Positions 7,716-14,973 of a stretch of DNA of 46,779 nucleotides are shown here, piece after piece (the first letter of the stretch is position 1; every line of letters starts with the position of its first letter). The DNA is from Clostridia bacterium. GTDB taxonomy: Bacteria; Bacillota; Clostridia; Oscillospirales; Acutalibacteraceae. The position numbers and the translations under genes are program-made. Below the pieces are notes generated by a model. That model was not told the DNA's origin. It saw nothing but the letters and a program-made list of their open reading frames with translations, and made no database searches. The stretch spans positions 1-46,779 of the forward strand of contig JAFWVC010000021.1 in the NCBI GenBank assembly GCA_017518415.1. Reading direction: 5' to 3'.

Positions 7716-9062
7716 TTACTTGCTCAGCAGCACGGTGAAGTTTTCCAGCGTGTTCTTGACGTCCACCAGGAAGCGGGAAGCCGGCGCGCCATCCACCACG
7801 CGGTGGTCGTACGTCAGCGACAGGCCCATGGCCTGATACGTCTTGATCTCGCCGTCCACGACGCGCACGCGGGTCGTGATCCCGTCAACGCCGAGGATAC
7901 CGGTCTGCGGCGGGTTGATGACCGGGGTGAAGTTTTCCACGCCGTAGGAGCCGACGTTGGACACCGTAAAGGTCGCGCCGTGCAGCATATCGGCCGTGGC
8001 CTTGCCGGTCTGGCAGGCGACGGCTAACTCTTTGGCCTTTTTGGACAGTTCATTGAGGGACATCTTGTCCGCATCGACCAGCGTCGGCACCAGCAGGCCC
8101 TTCTCGGTATCGACGGCGATACCGATATTCACGCTGCTGAAATACCGCACGACGTCTCCTTCCAGCACGTGGGCGTTCAGGGCGCGGTGTTCGGGCTTGG
8201 CCAGCACGCGGGAAACCGCAAACAGCACGATGTCGTTGATGGTGATGTTGGCAAGGCCCAGCGCCTCGGCGTTGGCTTTGACTTTTTTGCGGAACGCGAG
8301 GATCTCGGTCGCGTCAAAGGTAAGGGTATGAGTCAGTTGAGGAATGGTGGACAGCGACAGGGTCATTGATTTGGCAATTGCTTTGCGTACGCCGGTCATC
8401 TTTTCATCCACATAGGCAGCGGCCGGAGCAGCAGGCGCGGCAGACGCGGCGGCAGCGGCGGGCGCGGTTGCATCCGCCACGGAGAAGCGGCCGCCCAGCC
8501 CGGTCCCGGCGGCACCGTTGAAGGCGCCGGCAGCCGCATACGTCGCGGCCGGACCTTTTTCGATCAGCGCGCGGATATCCGCTTCGACCACGCGGCCTTC
8601 CGCCCCGGTGGGAACCGCGAAGCGGGCGTCGACGCCGGCTTTCTGGGCCAGTGCGCGGGCACGCGGAGACACTTTGACAAAGCCTTCGGCCGGCACGTTG
8701 GACGTGGCCGGAGCCGCCTGCTCCGCAGGGGCGGCGGCAGCGGGCGCTTCCGGCGCGGCGGCCGGTGCGGCCGCGGCGGCGGGCTCCTCTTTCTTCTTCG
8801 GTGCGAACTCCGCCGTGCTTTCGCCCGGGTTGCCCAGCACGCCGATGACCGTCATAACGGGGATGTCGTCGCCTTCGTTAAAGAAGGTCTCCAAAATGGT
8901 ACCGGAAGCGGTCGCCGTTTCGTCGGCGGTCGTCTTGTCGGTCTCATAGGTAAAGAGAACGTCGCCCTCTTTGACCGTATCGCCCTTTTTCTTGTGCCAT
9001 TCGGTCAGAATACAACTTTCGACCGAAATGCCGACGTTGGGCATCAGAATTGGTTGTGCCAT
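7716..9062 (-). CDS. 2-oxoacid dehydrogenase E2, dihydrolipoamide acyltransferase
   Basis: Core acyltransferase (448 residues) that takes the acyl group from E1 on a swinging lipoyl arm and passes it to CoA. Domains in order: one lipoyl domain (1-80) with ETDKTTAD, lysine 43 being the lipoylation site (DKT rather than the usual DKA); an Ala/Pro-rich linker; a peripheral subunit-binding domain (about 128-170, VKVSPRARALAQKAGV); a second Ala-rich linker; and the catalytic domain ending in YDHRVVDG (H420, D424), the acyltransferase motif. It is the second gene of the operon, behind the DeoR regulator, with GGAGG upstream. No lipoate ligase or lipoyl synthase is in the window, so lipoylation must be supplied from elsewhere. 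Confidence 0.93.
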   Translation of the reverse strand: MAQPILMPNVGISVESCILTEWHKKKGDTVKEGDVLFTYETDKTTADETATASGTILETFFNEGDDIPVMTVIGVLGNPGESTAEFAPKKKEEPAAAAAPAAAPEAPAAAAPAEQAAPATSNVPAEGFVKVSPRARALAQKAGVDARFAVPTGAEGRVVEADIRALIEKGPAATYAAAGAFNGAAGTGLGGRFSVADATAPAAAAASAAPAAPAAAYVDEKMTGVRKAIAKSMTLSLSTIPQLTHTLTFDATEILAFRKKVKANAEALGLANITINDIVLFAVSRVLAKPEHRALNAHVLEGDVVRYFSSVNIGIAVDTEKGLLVPTLVDADKMSLNELSKKAKELAVACQTGKATADMLHGATFTVSNVGSYGVENFTPVINPPQTGILGVDGITTRVRVVDGEIKTYQAMGLSLTYDHRVVDGAPASRFLVDVKNTLENFTVLLSK

Positions 9063-9092
9063 GACTCATTCCTCCTGCAATAATGATTGGTT

Positions 9093-9860
9093 TTATTCCC
9101 AACGTACCAGAACGTTCTGCGCGGCGGCAGCTTCCAGTACGATATCGGACGGTTTCTGATCGGTCAGCAGGATGTCCACGTCCCCTAGCGCCGCAAAAGA
9201 AAACGGCATGCTGCGCTCGAACTTACTGCTGTCGACCATGGCAATGGTCTGCTTTGCCTTTTGCACGATGTGCTTTTTGAGCACACACTCATTATAATTT
9301 CCACAGGAAAAACCGGACTCTATCGAAAAGGCGGACGGCACCACAAAAGCGATGTCGAAATTGCAGCCTTTGACAAAGTCCAGCGATTGCGGACCGGAAA
9401 CCGACAAACTGTCCCGGTTGACCAGGCCGCCGATCAGGTTGACGGTGGGCCGGAACTTGAGGGATACCTCCAGCGCCACGTAAGGGCTGCTGGTGACGAT
9501 GGAAAGGTTATTGTCCGGCAAACGTTTAGCCAGTTTGAGCATTGTTGTGCCGGAATCCATATACAGGGAACGGCCCGTTTCGATATACGAAACGGCCAGC
9601 CCGGCGATTTTTTCTTTAGCGGCCTGATTTTTAGCCAGGCGCATGGCATACACGTCCTCGCCGCGCAACTGCCCGAAGGAATGCAGGGACCGCATACCCC
9701 CGCGCACGCGCACAGCTTCGCCGGTGCTTTCAAAATACTCGATATCGCGGCGAAGGGTCATGGAAGAAACTTCAGGAAATAAGGATTCCAACTCCTTTAA
9801 GGAGATACCGCCGCGCTGCTCCAACAAATCGCGGATCTTCTGCCGGCGATCAAAGCTCAT
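9093..9860 (-). CDS. DeoR-family transcriptional regulator
   Basis: A 255-residue repressor-type protein. The N-terminal DeoR helix-turn-helix is at residues 1-58 (RRQKIRDLLEQRGGISLKEL then SSMTLRRDIEYFESTGEAVR). The DeoR C-terminal sensor domain follows, with DSGTTMLKLAKRLP and a late DILLTDQKP motif, the fold related to sugar-phosphate isomerases. Members usually respond to phosphorylated sugars. It is the first gene of the operon that continues with E2, E3 and E1, so it probably controls that complex and itself. A promoter with an overlapping inverted repeat lies just upstream (9892-9927). The effector is unknown. Confidence 0.9.
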   Translation of the reverse strand: MSFDRRQKIRDLLEQRGGISLKELESLFPEVSSMTLRRDIEYFESTGEAVRVRGGMRSLHSFGQLRGEDVYAMRLAKNQAAKEKIAGLAVSYIETGRSLYMDSGTTMLKLAKRLPDNNLSIVTSSPYVALEVSLKFRPTVNLIGGLVNRDSLSVSGPQSLDFVKGCNFDIAFVVPSAFSIESGFSCGNYNECVLKKHIVQKAKQTIAMVDSSKFERSMPFSFAALGDVDILLTDQKPSDIVLEAAAAQNVLVRWE

Positions 9861-9891
9861 GTACTCACCCCACCTACGTCACTTTTCTTCC

Positions 9892-9910
9892 CATGTTAAT
9901 AATACACATG
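9892..9910. promoter_or_regulatory. Inverted repeat over the -10, candidate DeoR operator
   Basis: CATGTTAATAATACACATG: arms CATGT and ACATG around 9 bases, centred on the -10 of the DeoR-E2-E3-E1 promoter. A protein bound here would block RNA polymerase. The assignment to DeoR is inferred from position only. Confidence 0.45.
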
Positions 9911-9927
9911 TTTTCACAGTTTGTCAA
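9899..9927 (-). promoter_or_regulatory. Promoter of the DeoR-E2-E3-E1 operon
   Basis: On the minus strand the -35 is TTGACA (9922-9927) and the -10 is TATTAT (9899-9904), with a 17-base spacer. It lies 39 bases from the DeoR start codon. Confidence 0.85.
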
Positions 9928-9949
9928 CAAAAAATCACATGCAAAAAAG

Positions 9950-9969
9950 AAAAAATCAAAAGATTTTTT
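9950..9969 (-). terminator. AT-rich hairpin after the radical SAM gene (weak terminator)
   Basis: A perfect 8-base inverted repeat, AAAAAATC and GATTTTTT around AAAA, 25 bases after the radical SAM stop on the minus strand and followed by further T-rich sequence. The stem is nearly all A-T, so it may be weak. Confidence 0.4.
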
Positions 9970-9994
9970 AAGAAAATACCCTTTTACAGGTTTG

Positions 9995-10894
9995 TCACAC
10001 ACCGGTGCCGTCAAATGCCGGAATAAAACCGGCCGAAGCCGCCTCCCCCTGCTGCACGTACGCGCGGGAAATGCCGATGCGCCGGGCGTAACGGACCAGC
10101 CTTTCGTACTGTTCAGGCGGGACCGGGCGGCGCAATTCTTCACACGGGCAGGCCGGCATGGGTGTGTACTGGCTCATCAGGCTGAGGATCACGCCGTCCC
10201 CGTACGTATCGTGCAGCTCGTCGAGCAGGCGCATCGTCTCCGCCGTGCGGTCCGGCAGCACCAGATGCCGGATGATCGTGCCGCGCAGCAGCAGCCCCTG
10301 CGCGTCAAAGACGGGCGGGCCGGTCTGCTCCGCCATGCAGCGGATCGCTTCGGCTGCCACCTGCGGATAATCGGGCGCCGCCGAATAGCGCAGCGCCCCT
10401 TCCCTGTCCGGATATTTAAAATCCGGCAGATACACGTCCACCAGCCCGCGCAGCAACGCCAGCGCCTCCGGCCGCTCGTAGCCGCCGGTGTTGTAGACCA
10501 CCGGCACCGTCAGGCCCTGTTCTTTGGCGGCGCGCAGGGCGGGAATCAGCTGCAGAAGATAATGGGTAGGCGTGACCAGATTGATGTTGTGTGCCCCCTG
10601 CGCCTGCAGTTCCAGAAAGATCTCCGTCAGGCGCTGCTGCGTCACCGCCCGGCCGACCCTTGCCCGGGACAATTCCTCATTCTGACAGTACACGCAATGA
10701 AGCGGGCAGCCGGCAAAAAAGACGGCACCCGATCCACGGGTGCCGGAAATACAGGGCTCTTCCCAAAAATGCAGCGCCGCGCGGCCGAGCAGTACCTGCG
10801 TACCGGCCACGCCGCAAACGCCCTTTTCCCCGGCGGCGCGGTTGCGGCCGCATTGCCGGGGGCACAGGCAGCAGTGTTCCAAAGAAAAGTTCAC
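9995..10894 (-). CDS. Radical SAM protein, PflX-like (COG1313 type)
   Basis: A 299-residue radical SAM enzyme. The [4Fe-4S]/SAM motif is GCPLHCVYCQN (C63, C67, C70). A second cysteine set near the N terminus (C8, C9, C11, C15, C27 in HCCLCPRQCGRNR and GVCG) is typical of the uncharacterised group related to pyruvate-formate-lyase activating enzyme. No C-terminal SPASM domain is seen, which separates it from most peptide-modifying radical SAM maturases. The start is GTG and overlaps the stop of the ABC transporter as GTGA, so it is translated as the last gene of the five-gene cassette. No glycyl-radical enzyme lies in the window. Its substrate is unknown: it could act on the cassette's product, or be a housekeeping gene caught in the transcript. 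Confidence 0.85.
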   Translation of the reverse strand: MNFSLEHCCLCPRQCGRNRAAGEKGVCGVAGTQVLLGRAALHFWEEPCISGTRGSGAVFFAGCPLHCVYCQNEELSRARVGRAVTQQRLTEIFLELQAQGAHNINLVTPTHYLLQLIPALRAAKEQGLTVPVVYNTGGYERPEALALLRGLVDVYLPDFKYPDREGALRYSAAPDYPQVAAEAIRCMAEQTGPPVFDAQGLLLRGTIIRHLVLPDRTAETMRLLDELHDTYGDGVILSLMSQYTPMPACPCEELRRPVPPEQYERLVRYARRIGISRAYVQQGEAASAGFIPAFDGTGV

Positions 10895-12561
10895 GGCCGG
10901 ACCTCTCCGATCTTTTTGTTTTCAATATGCAGCACGCGGTCACATTGCTGCGTCGCGGCCGTCTTGTGCGAGATCAGCAGCACCGTCACGTCCGACAGTT
11001 CCCGCAGCCGCTGCAGCAGCTGCTGCTCGGTCGCCGCGTCCAGCGCGCTGGTCGATTCATCCAGCAGCAAGATCGGCGCGCCGCTGATGAGCGCCCGCGC
11101 GATCGCGATGCGCTGCACCTGCCCTTCGGACAGGCCGCGGCCGTTTTCGCCGAGTACGGTGTCCAGGCCCTGCGGCAGTTGGGCAACGAACTCATCGGCG
11201 CAGGCGGCGTACAACGCCCTTTGTATCTGCTCCGGGGCGGCGTCGTGCGCGGCAAAGATCAGGTTTTCACGCAGCGTGCCGGAAAACAGAAAATTGCCCT
11301 GCGGCACGTAGGCGAACATCCGCCGCATACGGGCGTCCACCGGAATCTCACGCCCGTCCTGCAAACGCAGAAAGACCCGCCCGCTTTGCAGCGTAAATAC
11401 ATCCAGAAACAGTTTCAGCAGCGTACTTTTCCCGATGCCGGAGCGCCCCGTCAGGACAATAAAGCCGCCTTTTCCCACGGTAAAATCGGCCTCTTCCAGC
11501 ACGGTGTCCCGCCCGTAGCTGAAAGTGATCTTCTGCGCGTTCAGGCTCTGCATACCGTCGTACAGTTCGCGCACCTGCTGCGCCGTATACAACTGCTGCG
11601 TTTCATCCGGCAGGGCCTGTATCTCCATGATCCGCTCGGCCGAGGCCAGCATGGCGTAATACTGCGGCAGCAGCCCGGACAGCGCGCTGAACGGCGACTG
11701 CACCTGCCCCACCAGTTGAAGCACCGACGTAACGGTACCGAAATCCATCGTACCGTGCAGCAGGCAATATCCGCAACGGGCCAGCGCGTACACGTACCCG
11801 GCGTTGAACAAAAGCGCCAGCCCGGCGTTGGCCAGGATCGTCACGGTGCGTTGCCGCATACGGGCCCGCTGCCAGCCTTCCTGCCGCTGCTGTGCCGCGG
11901 CGACGGTATACCGCTGCGCCGCGAAGGCTTTGATCGGCAACAGATTACCCAACGCCTCCTGCATGAAGGAGCGGACTTTGCCGTCCTGCTCCTGCATGCG
12001 GCGGTGCAGCCCTTTCAGGCGGCCGCGCAGCAGCCCCGCGAGCACCAGCGTCAGCAGCCCGGCGCCGAGAAATACCGGCGCAAAGGTCACGTCCAGCACC
12101 GTAAGCACCACAAAGGCCAGGCACAGCCGGCATACGAGCGAAACGGCGTTGGGCAGCAGCGCCGGCAGCGTATCCGCCACAACGCGCACGTCATTGAACA
12201 AACGGTTCATCAGCTCGCCTGTATGGAAGGCGGACAGCGGCTCGAACCGCTTTTGCAGCATGGCCGCAAACAAGTCGCCGCGGATGCGGTTTTCCAGCAC
12301 GGCCTTGATCTTCTCTTCCACCCAACGAGAAGCCACGCGCAGCAGGAACTGAGCCAGCACCAGCGCGCCCAGCACGATAAGGGAAAGCAGCAGGCCGTGC
12401 CCGTCCCCGCGCACGGCGGCGTTGACAATGCTGCGGGCCGCCAGCGCGTAACCGACCAGCACGCCGGCCTGCAACACGTTGCCGAAGATCAAAAAGAAAA
12501 ACGCCGGACCGTGGCCGCGCATACAACCGCGCAGCCATCCCAGCGTTTGCTTGTTCTTCAT
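10891..12561 (-). CDS. ABC exporter, fused permease and ATPase
   Basis: A 556-residue half-transporter that should work as a homodimer in the membrane. The six-helix exporter domain (about 1-320) is followed by an ATPase domain (about 335-556) with Walker A TGRSGIGKST, signature LSEGQVQRIAIARAL and Walker B ILLLDESTSALD, then the switch histidine in LLISHK. There is no C39 leader peptidase domain. The start is ATG at 12561, with AAAGGAG 8 bases before it; the frame is open further upstream but that part overlaps the S26 peptidase gene. It overlaps the peptidase stop (ATGA) and the radical SAM start (GTGA). Position next to a PqqD-like protein and a peptidase points to peptide export, but the cargo is unknown. 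Confidence 0.88.
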   Translation of the reverse strand: MKNKQTLGWLRGCMRGHGPAFFFLIFGNVLQAGVLVGYALAARSIVNAAVRGDGHGLLLSLIVLGALVLAQFLLRVASRWVEEKIKAVLENRIRGDLFAAMLQKRFEPLSAFHTGELMNRLFNDVRVVADTLPALLPNAVSLVCRLCLAFVVLTVLDVTFAPVFLGAGLLTLVLAGLLRGRLKGLHRRMQEQDGKVRSFMQEALGNLLPIKAFAAQRYTVAAAQQRQEGWQRARMRQRTVTILANAGLALLFNAGYVYALARCGYCLLHGTMDFGTVTSVLQLVGQVQSPFSALSGLLPQYYAMLASAERIMEIQALPDETQQLYTAQQVRELYDGMQSLNAQKITFSYGRDTVLEEADFTVGKGGFIVLTGRSGIGKSTLLKLFLDVFTLQSGRVFLRLQDGREIPVDARMRRMFAYVPQGNFLFSGTLRENLIFAAHDAAPEQIQRALYAACADEFVAQLPQGLDTVLGENGRGLSEGQVQRIAIARALISGAPILLLDESTSALDAATEQQLLQRLRELSDVTVLLISHKTAATQQCDRVLHIENKKIGEVRP

Positions 12562-12998
12562 GCGGATGCTCCTTTCCGGCGGCGAAAATGGTCCCGCAGG
12601 CGCAAAAACGGCGCACGCAGCGGATGGGTCCACAGCACCAGACGCATATACGCCCGATAACCGCGCGCGGTCACCGGGATGTATTTCTCTTTGCGGAAAA
12701 AGCCCTTCATCACGCCGATGATCCATTCCGCCTGCACACCGTGTTCGGCAGCGCCCTGATTGTCCCCGCACAGGACAAAGCCCTGCGCGTCTCTGCCGCG
12801 GATGCGGTGCAGCACCATCTTCCCCGTCGGGCGGCGATACAAAATAACGTCGCCCCGGCGCAGCGCGGCCGCGTCCGCCGGAACAAGCAGCACCGTATCG
12901 GTGCGGCTGCGCAGCATCGGCCACATACTGACGCCGACCGGCGTAGCTATGTAGCGGCCGTCCCGCCGCAAAACCTCTTCTACCGTATGATTACTCAT
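12558..12998 (-). CDS. S24/S26-family peptidase, signal-peptidase-like without membrane anchor
   Basis: A 146-residue protein with the S26 serine motif PVGVSMWPML (S24 the expected nucleophile), LRRGDVILYRR, and VLHRIRG (H64), followed by CGDNQ. The histidine in VLHRI fits the Ser-His dyad of SipW/ER-type signal peptidases rather than the Ser-Lys dyad of bacterial LepB. No transmembrane helix is visible at either end, unlike normal signal peptidases, so it may act on a cytosolic or exporter-bound substrate. It overlaps the PqqD-like gene by 8 bases and the ABC exporter by 4. A role in cutting a leader from an exported peptide is inferred from context only. Confidence 0.8.
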   Translation of the reverse strand: MSNHTVEEVLRRDGRYIATPVGVSMWPMLRSRTDTVLLVPADAAALRRGDVILYRRPTGKMVLHRIRGRDAQGFVLCGDNQGAAEHGVQAEWIIGVMKGFFRKEKYIPVTARGYRAYMRLVLWTHPLRAPFLRLRDHFRRRKGASA

Positions 12999-13257
12999 CC
13001 AGAAAGCCGGCCTTGCGCGCGGCCGCCACGAACTCGGCCGTATCAGCCCGGGCCGTGTCGGGGTCTACCTCGAAGGCGCCGCACAGAGCCTGCACCAATT
13101 CCTGTTCGGTTGCGCCCTGCTGCAGCTTTTTCCATAAAAACGAGCCGGTCGTGTTAAGGGTGATCAGACCGTTAAAATGCTCCGACGCCTCGCCCACCGC
13201 CACGACAACGCTGGTATCGTCTATCTCGCGCAGCATAAAACCGGGTTTGATTTTCAT
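12991..13257 (-). CDS. PqqD-like protein (RiPP recognition element type)
   Basis: An 88-residue protein of the PqqD fold: an N-terminal beta region (MKIKPGFMLREIDDTSVVV), the family pattern FNGLITLNTTGSFLWKKLQ, and a C-terminal helical part with a repeated acidic helix ending in GFLDE. PqqD-like proteins bind the leader of ribosomally made peptides and present them to modifying enzymes. The start at 13257 has AGGAGGG 9 bases upstream; a longer frame from 13278 would run through that site. It overlaps the kinase gene (ATGA) and the S26 peptidase gene (8 bases). The fold call is good. No precursor peptide is visible for it to bind. Confidence 0.8.
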   Translation of the reverse strand: MKIKPGFMLREIDDTSVVVAVGEASEHFNGLITLNTTGSFLWKKLQQGATEQELVQALCGAFEVDPDTARADTAEFVAAARKAGFLDE

Positions 13258-13982
13258 AAAGCAATTCCCTCCTGGCATGATTTCATCGTTTGATAAGACA
13301 GCTCAGCCGCCTCTTTTTCCATATTGCATTGCAGCGCGTATACCGGAACGGTACGCAGCAGCCGGTCCATCAGGCGCAGCAGCCGATCCATCTCCTGCTC
13401 CTCGGCAGGCCGAAGCGTCTGATTGAGCAGGCCCGCCAACGCCTGCCGGCCGGTCAGCCGGGTGATGCGGTTTTCCGCCGCCCGGGACAAAAGGCAGATA
13501 CCCTGCAACGGCACCGCAGAGTTGATATTCAGGTCCGTCTTGCCGGAAAACGGGGTGCCGCAGGCAACAAACGCCCCGTCCAGCAACCGCAGGGCCGGTT
13601 TGTCATCGTTGAGAATCCGTGCCCGGTCCGGCCCGAAACACCGCTGCCACAGCGCCGTGTGAGTGGACTTGCCCGTGCCGCTTGGGGCTGTAAAGAGGTA
13701 GGCCTTGCCATCCATCATCACGGCGGAAGCGTGCAGCAAAAAGCCGTCGTAATGCAGCAGCGCCCGGTAAAAAGCGGCGCCCACCCAGATATACTCGCAA
13801 TCGTTGATCGTCAGGTGGGGGTTTTCCGCCTGTTTGGCCTGCAGAAAAGCGTCGTCCACCGTCAGGGTAAAATGCACGGGACCCTGTTGGTCTGCCGCCA
13901 GATACGGCTGCGCCTGCCGGGTCAGCGTAGGATAGCGGGGCGCCATCCGTACCCGCAAACCGGCTATCTCGTATACGGCCAT
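13254..13982 (-). CDS. HPr-kinase-like P-loop kinase
   Basis: A 242-residue protein of the HprK/PEP-carboxykinase-like group. Features: HASAVMMDGKAYLFTAPSGT with the P-loop APSGTGKST (99-107), a histidine at 85, and NDDKPALRLLDG (about 126) as the acidic motif. It lacks the N-terminal domain of true HPr kinase. HprK-like kinases of this size occur in some lasso-peptide clusters, where one is known to phosphorylate a precursor peptide. The start at 13982 is set by AAAGGGGG 8 bases upstream. It is the first gene of a five-gene transcript driven by the promoter at 14005-14033. The target is unknown; phosphorylation of a peptide or of a Ser/Thr protein is inference. Confidence 0.75.
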   Translation of the reverse strand: MAVYEIAGLRVRMAPRYPTLTRQAQPYLAADQQGPVHFTLTVDDAFLQAKQAENPHLTINDCEYIWVGAAFYRALLHYDGFLLHASAVMMDGKAYLFTAPSGTGKSTHTALWQRCFGPDRARILNDDKPALRLLDGAFVACGTPFSGKTDLNINSAVPLQGICLLSRAAENRITRLTGRQALAGLLNQTLRPAEEQEMDRLLRLMDRLLRTVPVYALQCNMEKEAAELSYQTMKSCQEGIAL

Positions 13983-14004
13983 ATCCGACGCCCCCTTTGT
14001 TGTT

Positions 14005-14033
14005 ATTGTATAGACCCCGCTCCTTTTTGTCAA
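14005..14033 (-). promoter_or_regulatory. Promoter of the kinase-PqqD-peptidase-ABC-radical SAM cassette
   Basis: On the minus strand the -35 is TTGACA (14028-14033) and the -10 is TACAAT (14005-14010), with a 17-base spacer. It lies in the 70-base gap after smsB, so the cassette can be expressed separately from smsCB. Confidence 0.8.
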
Positions 14034-14052
14034 GCGCCGGGGCGGCGGGCAA

Positions 14053-14973
14053 TCACTTCAAAAAACCGTTGATGATCTGCTCCTCCGCCTGTGCTTCGGT
14101 CAGCCCCAGCGTCATGAGCTTGATGATCTGCTCACCGGCGATCTTGCCGATGGCCGCCTCGTGGATCAGCGCGGCGTCCAGGTCGTTCGCTTCCAGCTGA
14201 GGGACCGCCAGGATCCGGGCTTTGTCCATGATGATGGCGTCGCACTCGGTATGCCCGGTGCAGGGCGCGTTGCCCACGATGCGGGAGTCGAACTTTTGAT
14301 ACGACGCGTCTTTGGCAACGGAACGGGAAACGATATCGGCGCTCGCGTGCGCACCGTTGAGTTCGGTGACGTAAAAGCTTTCCGCCGTCTGGTCGCCGTG
14401 GGTCATCAGCCGCTCCCGCACGACGAGTTTGGCGCCGGCGGCCAGCTTGGCCACGGTGCGGCGCACGGTGGAATCCACCCCTTTGATCTGCACCATTTCC
14501 ATCTCCATGGAGGCGTTCTCCTCCATATACACCTCGGTGCCGGGGTTAAGCAGGCGCCGGCCTTTTCCGTCACCCTCACCGTAATGCTTTTCGACATACC
14601 GGACGTGAGCGTTTTTGCCCACGTAAAAGCGATGGATCCCATCGTGCTGCGCGTCCTGTTCGCCGCAGTTGTGGATACCGCAGCCGGCCACGATGACCAC
14701 GTCGGCGTCCTCCCCGATATAAAAGTCGTTATACACGACCTCTTTCAGGCCGCTTTCGCTGATCACGACCGGGATGTGCACGCTCTCGTGTTTCGTCCCG
14801 GGCTGGATGCGGATATCAATCCCCGATCCGTCTTTTTTAGATATGATATCGATATGAGCGGTGGTGTTGCGCGCGGCCATTTTGCCGTTGGCGCGGATAT
14901 TGTAGGCGCCCTCCGGCACGGCGTGCAGGTCCGCCACCTCTTCGAGAATGTGCTGCTGAATGCGGTCGATCAT
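14053..14973 (-). CDS. smsB: SmsB, SufB/SufD-like Fe-S scaffold of the minimal SUF-like system
   Basis: A 306-residue right-handed beta-helix protein of the SufB/SufD family, much shorter than true SufB (about 470). Recognisable parts: VVIVAGCGIHNCGEQDAQHD in the core, the histidine/glutamate-rich YVEKHYGEGDGKG, and the conserved end DAIIMDKARILAVPQLEAND followed by LIHEAAIGKIAGEQI. It forms a two-gene unit with the ATPase gene upstream (ATGA overlap), which is the SmsCB arrangement found in anaerobic bacteria and archaea. It would build Fe-S clusters with its ATPase partner. No cysteine desulfurase (SufS) or SufU is next to it, so the sulfur source lies elsewhere in the genome. Confidence 0.88.
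   Translation of the reverse strand: MIDRIQQHILEEVADLHAVPEGAYNIRANGKMAARNTTAHIDIISKKDGSGIDIRIQPGTKHESVHIPVVISESGLKEVVYNDFYIGEDADVVIVAGCGIHNCGEQDAQHDGIHRFYVGKNAHVRYVEKHYGEGDGKGRRLLNPGTEVYMEENASMEMEMVQIKGVDSTVRRTVAKLAAGAKLVVRERLMTHGDQTAESFYVTELNGAHASADIVSRSVAKDASYQKFDSRIVGNAPCTGHTECDAIIMDKARILAVPQLEANDLDAALIHEAAIGKIAGEQIIKLMTLGLTEAQAEEQIINGFLK

Noticed and set aside
6382..7836. A 484-codon plus-strand frame opposite E3 and the start of E2
   Set aside because: Shadow frame; it spans the boundary of two real genes and has no ribosome site.
10891..12924. An N-terminal extension of the ABC exporter to 677 residues
   Set aside because: The extension overlaps the S26 peptidase gene in another frame, is Arg/Gly-rich shadow sequence, and the ribosome site fits ATG at 12561.
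9995..14033. Calling the five-gene cassette a lasso-peptide cluster
   Set aside because: The kinase, PqqD-like protein and ABC exporter fit, but there is no precursor, no transglutaminase-like B2 protease and no asparagine-synthetase-like cyclase.
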